This document shows positions 23,027-32,801 of a stretch of 64,000 nucleotides of DNA, one piece after another. The translations under genes were made by a program, and so were the position numbers. Origin of the DNA: Trichothecium roseum (taxonomy: Eukaryota > Ascomycota > Sordariomycetes > Hypocreales); contig CM047942.1 of the NCBI GenBank assembly GCA_026184415.1, forward strand, positions 3,782,001-3,846,000. Reading direction: 5' to 3'. Below the pieces are notes generated by a model, which did no database searches, was not told where the DNA came from, and was given only the letters and a program-made list of their open reading frames with translations. Position 1 is the first letter of the stretch, and each line of letters begins with the position of its first letter.

Positions 23027-26000
23027 ATGACCAGCGCCGCAGTGCGGTTGCTTCACGCCCCGGAACACATTCCTGCGAGTCCCACCGCTAGCGTTATTAG
23101 CTGTAGGGCCACCGTTTCCACCATTTCTCCAGACGGTATTTCCAGCGGCGACCTTCCGCTTTTCCTCCCAACTTTTGACCATCAATATCACCAGCAGCAC
23201 CAGCCGTCGCAGCAGACGCAGCACCACCGCTCGCCGTACCCGCTCGGGCAACAGCAGCAGCACCACCACCACCACTACCAACAGCAACAGCAACAGCCAT
23301 ATTACCAGTACCAACCTCAGTACTATTATAGCAGTCCCGGCTTCAGCACCGACTCTGTTGTCGCTGCAGCCCCTATTCGCCGCGGTTATTTTCCCCAGCA
23401 GCAAAGCAGCCCGCCGCAATATGACCACCCAGCCATGTCAGCGACACTCATGAAAAAGCAACCAGATGCTGTCCCTCCACCTCCGAAACAAATTCGTTTT
23501 GTAAACAATCAAGGTCACCCTCCTTCTAAGAGGCGCCGCATCAATGCTGCGTAAGTCTTTTTTTTTTTTCAAAAAAAAAAACCCCCCCGTTTGTCCAGAA
23601 AAGGGCCCGGCTCCCTTCGGCGCTTGCGACGTCGGAGTTTGTCAGCTATTTCCCCCGAAAGAAACCGGTCGCGCACCACGTCTTCATCATGATGTCGACT
23701 AGCATGTGTTCGAGTGCGAATTGATTGCTGACAATGGTTGTTCTTATAGTTGCTTGACGTGCCGCAGACGCAAAACAAGATGCGCCGGCGAACGGCCACT
23801 GTGCTCGACGTGCACCAAGAACAGGCACGAATGTCTGGGATATCCCGAGGATAGGAAGGAGACAGGCGATGCGGCCGATGGACGCAGCGCGAGTAGGGAG
23901 AGGGATACAGACGGGCAAAATGACGATGGTTCTGAAGACGGCGACTCGCAGGAGCCGGAACGACCGGCTAAGAAAACCAAGATATCCGCCTCGGACCACG
24001 TAGCGACGCCGGCATCAACCGCCGCGCAAAAAGTCGACGTACAGGCTCAGGCCATCAGAAGGACCAAGTCCGGGGAAATGGTGTCACAATCATCGCCTGT
24101 CGCCGCTTCGCCGCCTGTGCAACCGCAGCCACCACCCGTTGATGAGATGGGCCCCGAGTCACCGGCCATGCGTCGTGGCCAGATACCGCATGACCACCGC
24201 ATCCCTTACTTCCGGTATTTCGGCCCTACTGCGATTGTACCGGGCTACAAGCAGATGGTAGTGTCGGTGCGCGACCGTCGTTGGTCCAACAACGCCTCAA
24301 ACTCTCCAACGTCGCCTGTCTCCAACCCTAGCGGCAAGGCGGCCAGTTCCACAGCCGCAGAAAGCGACGTCATCATCGAAGAGCCTCCGTCCTACGACCC
24401 TAGCGACCCGGCGCCTGTCCACCCCTTGATCATCAGCCTAGCCAAAACGTTCTTCACGCACATGGGGTGTAACTACCCGTTCCTCAACCAGCGCAAGTTT
24501 ATGCGCGAGGTCAAGGAGAAGCGCGCGGAAACCATGCTGGTGGATGCTGTCTGCGCATTGGCCGCGCGCTTCTCAGACTCGCCTATTCTTACCGGTGGCA
24601 ACTCCAAGATGGCGCGCACTGAAAGGGGTCAAGTCTTTGCCCAGAGGGCGAAGCAGGCGACCGTCGACACATTTCCATGCCCGTCCGTTGGTGCCGTCCA
24701 AGCCTGTTTGTTGATGGCGTACGAGGGGTTTGGCGCAAACCAGGACAGCGCCTTGTGGATGTACCTTGGGCTTGCTATCCGCATGGCGGTCGACCTGGGC
24801 CTGTCAAAGGTCATAGGCACACAGTACCAAGGCGACAAGGACCCTTCCAATACGCGTCGGGAGCCTGGGAGCCCAGAATTGCGCAAGGATCAATCGGATC
24901 TTCCCTCTCAAGCTGAGCAGCGCGAGATGGAGCAAGAACGCATCGACACCTTTTGGGCCGTATTCATACTTGATCGCGTCATCTCGTCAGGAACCGGCCG
25001 TCCGGTGACACTGCGTGACGATGATTTCGAGCTTGCCTTCCCCGGTCCCTCGGTGGACCCTACAACCAATTGGCCGACGCCGTTCCCAACACTTATCGAG
25101 ATAATTCACTTGTACGGCCGCGTCTGCGATGTTCTGAATAATGTTCACGATCTCCAAGACCTGACCCAGGACAAGTGGCAGAAGCTGAACGACATGGAGA
25201 CGCAGCTGACCAAGGTCTACAGAAAGTGGGATGCGCGGTTGCACTTTAGCGTCAACAACTTCAAGGTGTATCTCGGCATTGGCCAAGGCACTACCTTTAT
25301 TCTCTTGCATCTCTGGTTCCATGCCCTCTTCATCATTCTACATCAACCAACACTCATGACACCGTTGAGTAACGCTGATGGACTGCAGCTATTGTCGGAT
25401 AGCCGCGAGCTGAGCATGAGCAGTGCTAAGACGATCTGCGATATACTCGCTTTTGCCGACCTGATTGATCCTAACAGTTTCATCGGGAATCCTTTCACGA
25501 ACCAGCCAATCTACATCGCCGCATGTGCTTTTTTGATGGAGTCGAGTATTGAGGCATCGGCTGACTCGTCTAGAGAATGCTCGCCGCCTAGGCAAACGTC
25601 TGCTCCCAGTCACCCGAGCAGACAGTCCCGTCATTCGCTGCTCGCTTCTGTCACCAGTCAGAACTACCAGCGCTGTTATTCATCCCTCGAGCAGATCCAT
25701 GCCTACTGGGGCGGCGTCAAGTATGTCATGACAGCGTTGGACCAGAAAGCCAAGGGCATCTGGGACTGCGAAACATACACCTCTGAAGAGTATGAAGCCA
25801 CCAAGAAGCCGGTAGCGAACATGAACTCGCTGAACAGTCAGTTCAACTTTGGTACAAATCCCATGTCACCTAAGGCGGGTGGGCCACCGATTGCCTGGAG
25901 TTTATCTGGCACAGCGAACTCGCCAAACTCGAGCCTGACTCTCATGTATCAGAACTGTAATCCCATGATGACACCGAGCAATACACACACGAGTACTGCG

Positions 26001-26495
26001 AGGACTGGCAGCACGCCGCCTGGAGGTATGAGCTATGATGCCTCCCGTCTGGAACGCGGCGGGCTTTATCCACCCCCTTTCCCTCAAGCGCATACATCCG
26101 CTGTTCGCGCATCGCCCCGAATCTCAAGCTTGGCCGGCCAGAACCAACAACAGCACATGGGCGAGGGTAGTAAGATGTTTATGACACCTGCCTTTACACC
26201 CGGAAGCAACCACTCAAACAATTTCGAGTATAGCGCTTCACCCGCATCCACGATGGCAGAAAGCAGCGCCCGCCAGTCGCATATGTATTATCCTTCCAAC
26301 ATGTCATATCAAACTTCTTGGGGCGGCTCCAGTAATATGGATGCCATCACATTTGACAGCCAAGATATTGATATTGGCGCCCTAGGCCTACAACAGCCTG
26401 AATTGATGGGGCCATGGCTCGACAGTATTCCTGGGGACTTGCTAGGCCTTTTTGAAAACCATGACATGCAGCATAATGGACAATCTGAACAATAA
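23027..26495 (+). CDS. Zn2Cys6 transcription factor with fungal_trans domain and Gln-rich N-terminus
   Basis: Two exons, 23027-23550 and 23750-26495, 1089 aa. The 199-bp intron (gtaagt...tatag) sits exactly before the cluster, and splicing joins KRRRINAA to CLTCRRRKTRC. The cluster is C176-x2-C179-x6-C186-x6-C193-x2-C196-x6-C203. The N-terminal 175 aa are rich in Gln, His, Tyr and Pro (QQQQ/HHHHH runs), which suggests an activation or interaction region. Residues about 395-640 form the fungal-specific transcription factor domain (HMGCNYPFLNQRKFMREV; LWMYLGLAIRMAVDLGLSK). A long Ser/Asn/Pro-rich tail ends the protein. I took the first in-frame ATG of the open frame (23027); the in-frame ATG near 23434 (MSATLMKK) is an alternative that would remove the Q/H region. 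Nuclear regulator; regulon unknown. Confidence 0.88.
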
Positions 26496-27385
26496 TGACG
26501 GCAACACCTTCAAGGGTGTTCTATACATACACCAAGCATGATATGATGGTTCATGGCAACGGCTGGAGTTTCATCTTTATTTTTTCCCTCTTCGATCACG
26601 TTTAGCACATCATCACGGCTTTTCCTTCATATCTTTGGTTGCAAAGCGGTGTCACATGCAGGCGGGCGTTTCTTTTTTTTTTCTCCCTACACATTGTCTC
26701 TCAACGTCCATTTAGATAGGGCATACGATCATCCGACAGGGTTTCTAGGAAAATACCAGGCGTTTGATAGGTTGGCGACTTGCATGGTGCACATACAACA
26801 GCATGCGCTCTCGGGAAGATACCCATAAATATATACTTCAGAATTGATGCGAATATTTTATGTATACCTATACTCTGATTTGAGACATGCCCACCCAATG
26901 AATCAGATCACTATTCAAGGGCGGGGCTATTTGCAAATCCCACACTTCTACAGACCGCGCGGCATATTGAACCGCTACGCCACACTCAGCCACTCGGGGA
27001 TCAGCTGTGATGTGGCTTGTGCACATATGGCAGTGACGAGTGACGACATCCCATGTACACACGGAAACGACACACCCCGGTTGTACAGGATTCGTCTTTC
27101 AATGCAAATAATCATTCCATTTTTTTTCTCTTGAATACATTATATGCAGCCTTTTGCCTCTCTACTTTATTTCAGTCTTTAGTGAAAATTCGTCTCCCGA
27201 CAGTGGTTGCATTTAAGGTTGACATAAACGAGCGATTGCGTCAGCGACTCGAGGCCCAAGCGTGGCTGTAGAATCCAACAGGTCAACCCTTCCACAGAGC
27301 CTATCATAGGTGTGAGAGAGAGCGGCCGGAATAAGGTTACTGGCGTCACTACCCTAACTTTCCTCGCTTCAAGTCAGCACAGATA
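26496..27385. other. Intergenic between the TF and MINDY genes
   Basis: Holds the 3' UTR of the upstream transcription factor and the promoter of the downstream deubiquitinase gene on the same strand. T-rich tracts occur at 26671-26681 and 27119-27127. No open frame of interest was seen. Confidence 0.5.
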
Positions 27386-30265
27386 ATGGTGGCGCGAAAA
27401 CCCATCCCCGCCCAATCTCCGGTGTACGGCGGGTACCAGCAACCCCAGGTGGAAGACGACCCGAGGTCATCGTGGGAACGGTCTTCCGACGACGAAGAGG
27501 AGTGGGATGCGCCAGCGAAGCCTCTCGCCGCGAACGCAAAAGGGCCGGTGCCATACTCGAACGAGGCGACCCGCGACGATGATAGATACGACGGTGATAG
27601 GCACCAGACCATGCCGGCATCCCCGATGCCCCGCGATACCTACGATCATGGGGAGAAGCAGGAGGCGAGCGGGGACTCGAAACTGGGGGAGATTCCCGAC
27701 TTCATGAGGCCTGGGGGGAACCATAGGAAGGAGACAAATCCGTTTCTTCGCAAAAAGGTGCCGAGTAACCCGAACCTGCAGCCACCGACGGAACAGATGA
27801 GTGCTCTGAGTGTTCAGAATACGGGGGCTTCAGCGTGGGATGGAAATGTCGTCGACTCCCCCCAGTCTTTGCACCCACCCGGGAACCCGTGGGCGCAATC
27901 CACCTCACAGAACCCTTCCCCTTCTCCATCGCCCAGGCCTCCTGGTGAGACACAATGGACGCCCGCACAGAGCGGGCCGTACGCCCAACCAGCGCCGGCG
28001 GTCGCACAGGGGGCACCATGGGACAGCACGAGCAAGCAACCCCCGCTTCAATTGCCCATCAACACAGGCGGAGAGCAATGGACGGAGCAAGTCAGTCACC
28101 ACTTCCAGCCATCTCCCGTACGACTCCAGCACGAAGAAGATCCATGGGCGGAGAAGCCTGAGCAGCCCGCCGCAGCACCACCTCCGGTTCCAGCGTATCA
28201 AGTGGATAAGGATCCTTGGGCGCCTGAGCACGCAAATACGACTATACATGCCCCTGTACCCTCACCAAAGCCATCGCCATCCCCGGCCATCATGTCATTG
28301 ACTTCCGACGACGAATCAGTGTGGGATGACGCGCGTGCCAGCAACGGCAAGGGCCCTGAACGCCCGGCGGCTGCCCCCACGGATAATACTAAGCCTGAAA
28401 GCTCCTCGAATATTTGGGATGACTTGGGTGCGCTAGACAAGGGGAAAGAAAAGGCGTCGGAGCCACCGGTATCAAGCTCGCAACAACTCGACGACTGGAA
28501 TTTAATCGACGCGGGTGACTCGTCGATGCCTACGGTAGCACCGCCTATAGAGCCACAGGAGCAAGAAAAGCCTTCTCTTCCCCCTCGCAACAATGGCGAG
28601 AGTTCCAGGTGGGTATCCCCTCGTCCAGCAGTAGATGCCAAGGCGGAAACATATCAGATCAAGAACATAAAGTGGCAAGACGCGACGGCACCCGCGGATC
28701 AAAACCCACGAATCTCACCGATCCTCGTGCAAAACGAGAACGGGCCTTGCCCAATGGTGGCGCTAGTCAACGCGCTCTGCCTGACGACGCCGCCCGATGT
28801 TACCGACAGTTCACTGGTTGAGGTGCTGCGCTCCCGTGAGCAAATCAGCTTGAATCTGCTTCTGGATGCAGTGTTTGAAGAGCTCATGTCGCCGAGGCGC
28901 CTGAACCCGGATGGACTCTTGCCGGATATAGGGGATTTGTATGCCTTCTTGCAAAGTCTGCATACGGGTATGAATGTCAACCCACGGTTTATCCCGTCTC
29001 AGGAGATTGTCGCCGCGTTTGAGCACACGTCACTCACGCATCTTCATCCGGCTGAACGCTCGCAGTATATCCCTGGTACTTTTGAGAACACGCAGGAGAT
29101 GAGTCTCTATGCCACATTCCAAATCCCTCTCATTCATGGCTGGCTTCCCGGGGAAGAGGACCATGCTTCCGAGGCCTTGGAACGCCAGGCTACCTCATAT
29201 GAGGATGCCCAAAATCTTCTGTTCCGCGAGGAGGAACTCGATGACAAACTATCAGGCAATGGTCTCACTCCAGATGAGCAGCAGCTCTACCAAGACATTA
29301 TTACTATCAAAACCTTCCTGGAAACATCGGCGACTCAGCTGACACCTTGGGGCATTCAAGTCATCGCCAAAGCGATGCGCCCGGGGACGTTTGCCATTCT
29401 CTTCAGGAACGACCACTTTAGCACCCTCTACTGTCACCCTCACACCAAGCAGTTGGTGACCCTTGTCACAGATGAGGGCTACCGGACACATGACGAAGTG
29501 GTATGGGAGAGTCTGGTAGATATCAGGGGTGAGCGCACGCAATTCCTCGCAGGCGATTTCAAGGTGGTGACGTCTACAGAGGGGAGCTCGAATAGAGACA
29601 TGAGTGATGAGCATGCCGGAAAGTGGACGACGGTACCAAACAGGCGTGGCAAGGGGCGCGAGGAAGACCAGCCTGCAGCGGCAGGCCCTAGTCAAGAGCA
29701 AGAGGATCAGGATCTTGCATTGGCGCTCCAGCTACAGGAGGAAGAGGATGAGCGGCATCGCGAGTCAGAGGCGCGGCAGCGTAGGGAAAGCAACATGTCG
29801 GCCCAAGTCATGGAGCCGCAGGGCCGCAACCAGTACAGCCAACCTGTCATTCGCCCTTCGCGCAGCTCTGCCGGCAACAGCATCGCCCCTGCCCGACGAA
29901 GCTCCAGCTCTCTCACTCCCTCGGGGCCCGCACCGGCGCAGCCTCCACGCCCGGCGCAGAGCCATGTGGTGCGGCCGCTGATCCCTCCGCGCAGGAACGT
30001 GCCGCCGTCGCAGATACCCAACGCCGGGGAAGCGCCGCCTCCGCCGCCGTACGAACAGGCTTCCCAGGATCCCCTCTACGAGCCTCCCCTAGGGCACCCG
30101 AACCACCCCAGCTCAACGGGAGTTTCTAGACAGTCTACCAATGCTAGTTTCGCGACGGCACCTTCGGGGGTGAGGCCTACGGGGCAGTCTGCGGCCGGGA
30201 TGAGGCCAGGGCATCACGGGAGAGAACATGGGAAGGAGAGAGATCGCGACTGTGTCGTGATGTGA
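27386..30265 (+). CDS. MINDY-family (FAM63-type) deubiquitinase with possible CaaX tail
   Basis: Single exon, 959 aa. The first ~420 residues are a Pro/Ser/Trp-rich disordered region. The catalytic core (about 430-755) starts YQIKNIKWQD and carries the MINDY signature QNENGPCPMVALVNAL, with Q449 as the probable oxyanion residue and C455 as nucleophile. The catalytic His is H677 in FRNDHFSTLYCH. MINDY enzymes preferentially cleave K48-linked polyubiquitin chains (family knowledge). Around 772-795 the sequence DLALALQLQEEEDE fits a ubiquitin-binding MIU helix. The C-terminus DCVVM fits a CaaX prenylation box, which would tether the enzyme to membranes (inference). The fungal protein is longer than animal MINDY-1 because of the N-terminal extension. 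The gene converges with the reductase gene, with 292 bp between stop codons. Confidence 0.92.
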   Translation: MVARKPIPAQSPVYGGYQQPQVEDDPRSSWERSSDDEEEWDAPAKPLAANAKGPVPYSNEATRDDDRYDGDRHQTMPASPMPRDTYDHGEKQEASGDSKLGEIPDFMRPGGNHRKETNPFLRKKVPSNPNLQPPTEQMSALSVQNTGASAWDGNVVDSPQSLHPPGNPWAQSTSQNPSPSPSPRPPGETQWTPAQSGPYAQPAPAVAQGAPWDSTSKQPPLQLPINTGGEQWTEQVSHHFQPSPVRLQHEEDPWAEKPEQPAAAPPPVPAYQVDKDPWAPEHANTTIHAPVPSPKPSPSPAIMSLTSDDESVWDDARASNGKGPERPAAAPTDNTKPESSSNIWDDLGALDKGKEKASEPPVSSSQQLDDWNLIDAGDSSMPTVAPPIEPQEQEKPSLPPRNNGESSRWVSPRPAVDAKAETYQIKNIKWQDATAPADQNPRISPILVQNENGPCPMVALVNALCLTTPPDVTDSSLVEVLRSREQISLNLLLDAVFEELMSPRRLNPDGLLPDIGDLYAFLQSLHTGMNVNPRFIPSQEIVAAFEHTSLTHLHPAERSQYIPGTFENTQEMSLYATFQIPLIHGWLPGEEDHASEALERQATSYEDAQNLLFREEELDDKLSGNGLTPDEQQLYQDIITIKTFLETSATQLTPWGIQVIAKAMRPGTFAILFRNDHFSTLYCHPHTKQLVTLVTDEGYRTHDEVVWESLVDIRGERTQFLAGDFKVVTSTEGSSNRDMSDEHAGKWTTVPNRRGKGREEDQPAAAGPSQEQEDQDLALALQLQEEEDERHRESEARQRRESNMSAQVMEPQGRNQYSQPVIRPSRSSAGNSIAPARRSSSSLTPSGPAPAQPPRPAQSHVVRPLIPPRRNVPPSQIPNAGEAPPPPPYEQASQDPLYEPPLGHPNHPSSTGVSRQSTNASFATAPSGVRPTGQSAAGMRPGHHGREHGKERDRDCVVM

Positions 30266-30557
30266 AGCGAAGTGAAATGATGAGATGCGATGACGAAGCA
30301 CGAAAGCGCACGGATAAAGCGGTTTATGTTATATCTTTTTGAAGCAAGGATGAAATTTGGGAAACAATGATGTTGGCCGGCGTTATAGGGGCCATTATGG
30401 ATTTGTTTTATCTTATTTTCCGCTCCAAATTCATAACTTTTTTTTCTTCAAAAAAAAAAGAAAAGAAAAAGAAAAGAGGAAGAAGAAAAGGAAAAATAAA
30501 AAGGGATATTTTGTATTTGTTATGTTTTTTTTCCTTTGTATGAAAAAAAAAATCTTT

Positions 30558-31547
30558 TTATATCAACCCCGGAATGACGGCCCACTTGCCCCTAATTTTC
30601 TCCTCGCCAAACTTGTCGGCGTACCACCGCCTCCCGTTGACGGCGCGGGGCAGCATGGCGAAGACCTCGTTGAGGAGGAAGGCGCGGGCGGGGACGCAAG
30701 GCCAGCCACAGGCCACCCAGAAACCGAGCCACTCGACCCACTCGCAGAGGTAGTGCGGGTAGAGGACGTACCGGAAGAGGCCGGCCTCGGGGATGCGGTA
30801 GTGCTTGTCGACGGCGCGGCTGCTGCGCCTGTCGACGCCGGGCTGGTTGCGCAGCGCGTGCTGCCGGCGGGCCTCGCGGCGGCGGATCTCGCGGAGGGCC
30901 TCGTCGTGGTAGAAGTTTCCGGCTAGGCCGGCGAGGAAGAGGGTTACGCCGAGGAGGAACTGCGCCGGGGAGGAAGATATAGAGGAGGAGGCGGGGCCGT
31001 GGAGGCCCCCGAGCCAGCCGCCCAGGGAGGTGCCGTTGCAGAACTGGTGCACGACGGCGGAGGACCAGACGAGGAGGTGGATGGGGGACATGGAGGGCTG
31101 GACAAAGGGGAAGGCGACGGCCCGGTAGGCGTAGTGGAGCAGGTACAGGCCCGCGAGGAACTTGTTCTGCCAGGGGAGCGGGGTGGTACTACGGGAGGAG
31201 GCGGAGAGGACGGAGGTCAGGAAGACGGCGGGGCCGACGATTTCCATGGTCAGCCAGGCGGCGCGGCCGGGAATGTTGAGCGGCGAGGAGGCGACCGACG
31301 TCTTGCCCATGCCGTACCACTTTAGGAACCATTGGAAGGACCCGAACTGGAAAAAAGAAATTTCCCGGAGGAATTAGTTTTTAGCGTCTTTTTTTTCTTT
31401 TTTCTTCTTTCACAGTTCACACACAGAGAGAGAGAAGGAGAGGAGGGGGGTAAGACGCACCACTGGGAAGACGTATTGGTAAAAGTTTACGGTGAGCCGC
31501 CAGTTCTCGCGGCTGGGAGGGACCCAGTCCTGAAGTATGGACAACAT
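30558..31547 (-). CDS. Steroid 5-alpha-reductase family membrane protein
   Basis: Two exons, 31461-31547 and 30558-31346, 291 aa. The 114-bp intron (gtgcgt donor, ttccag acceptor) is in phase 0 and joins YQYVFPV to FGSFQWFLKWYG. The protein is strongly hydrophobic, with about six predicted membrane spans. The C-terminal part AGLFRYVLYPHYLCEWVEWLGFW matches the 3-oxo-5-alpha-steroid 4-dehydrogenase C-terminal domain (DET2/SRD5A type), thought to bind NADPH. Members reduce a double bond next to a carbonyl in steroids, and relatives act on polyprenols or very-long-chain enoyl-CoAs. The substrate here cannot be read from sequence. It probably resides in the ER. The first 29 residues (MLSILQDWVPPSRENW) come from the upstream exon and are typical of fungal members. 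Confidence 0.87.
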
Positions 31548-32324
31548 ATTTCTAGCTCCGGATTCTCTTTACTGCTTTTTCTGATAAGTTCCTTATCTTG
31601 TTATGCGGTTGGCGCCGTTGATGAGGGCGTCGTTGAAAATAAAAAGCGACAAAGAGGTATAAAAAGAAAGAGAGGGAGATGAGTGGCTCAACGTCGAAAT
31701 ATCCCTAGTATCGATCGATTTTTGTTTTAATCCCGGCTGGGGTAGGAAGCAGGAGTGCAAGGGTCATTGCCCCGCCCCTGACGTCAAGCTTCTGCACTGT
31801 TGGACTGACAGGGCGAAACCCGCAACCGAACGACGTCCATGCTTTCCAGGGTCTTTTTTTTTGTTTTTTGTTTTTTGCGGGGTGATGGCGCGTTCTTTTT
31901 TTTTTTTGTTTCCCCAACCTCAGTGTGATATACATACCACACACACTACTACGAAGTATTATACGGAGTACTAGTAGGGTAGAACGCAAGCAAGGCAAGC
32001 AAGGAAGAAAGACGTGATAGGCTCCGAGCGGAGTACATTTTTTTTTTGTTTGTTGCTTGATATGAGTTGCCTGTCATTCCTAGTTTGCGTATTTCCGGAG
32101 CTTGCTTGATGCCAAGGGCCGCCGGGGGTGCATGCCAGCCAGCGTAAAATCACCAATCAATGACTCCGTGCTACACGCACAACTATTCCATACGGATCAC
32201 ATACTCCGTACATCCATATCTTGCAAATCACTTATAATGAAGACGTAAAAAAATCATTATTTACTATTACAAATGGCAAGTTAGGAAGGTATAAATAACA
32301 AGCATACGAGGGAAGCAAAAAATC
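31548..32324. other. Intergenic upstream of the reductase gene
   Basis: No gene seen. T-rich tracts at 31855-31880 and 31894-31909, TACGGAGT motifs near 31965 and 32204. The A-run at 32317-32322 is the transcription-terminating T-run for the tRNA on the minus strand. Confidence 0.5.
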
Positions 32325-32429
32325 TCTCCCGCCGGGAATTGAACCCGGGTCTCAAGCGTGACAAGCTTGCATACTGACCACTATACTACGGAAGATGTTC
32401 GGTTGTTAGCAACCGATGTAGCGAGAGGA
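32314..32429. repeat. tRNA-Asp repeat unit, copy 1 (tRNA plus flanks)
   Basis: About 116 bp almost identical to 43265-43380: the tRNA, its terminator run, and about 34 bp upstream of its 5' end that include a conserved stem CGGTTG/CAACCG (32400-32405 with 32410-32415). Only three substitutions in the upstream flank and one extra A in the T-run separate the copies by eye. Confidence 0.85.
32325..32395 (-). tRNA. tRNA-Asp (GTC), copy 1
   Basis: 71-nt cloverleaf on the minus strand. The acceptor stem pairs TCTTCCG with CGGGAGA (one G-U). The anticodon stem CAAGC/GCTTG encloses loop TTGTCAC with anticodon GTC. The T arm CCGGG-TTCAATT-CCCGG is perfect. Internal promoter boxes are visible: A box TAGTATAGTGG and B box GGTTCAATTCC. 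There is no intron. A T6 run just downstream (plus-strand A-run 32317-32322) serves as RNA polymerase III terminator. The gene is identical to the second copy at 43276-43346. Confidence 0.95.
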
Positions 32430-32801
32430 CGATGACAGTAAGTCTGTTAATGGTAAGTATATAAGCTTACAGAACCAGAGGCTGTAATCAGGCACTCCTG
32501 AGGTAGGGCTACCTGATGTTTAGTAGCAAGTAGTAGTAGTTGGCTGCTGCGAATTGCTCTTGCCCTCCTATACAGATAGTAACGGACATGTGTTGACTTC
32601 ATTTTCTGATCCTCGTACCCAAGTACTCCGTAGTATTCGTGGCAAAGCCTCTTGGTGACTCAAAGTCAGAAGATTCAAAGAGACCGCTTTGCATGGCTAT
32701 CTATAGCGAGGTTTGTTGTTCTTTTCCTCATCTTCCTCATCTTTTTTATCATCTTCTTCTTTTTCTTCATCTTATCCGTTAGTCATATTACTTGATTCAT
32801 C
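32396..32801. other. Spacer between tRNA-Asp and the GMP synthase relic
   Basis: No gene. Contains the conserved tRNA-upstream hairpin, an ACTCCGTAGTA motif near 32624 and a CTTCATCTT-type pyrimidine repeat (about 32720-32775) just before the first exon of the relic, which could be a promoter tract. Confidence 0.5.
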
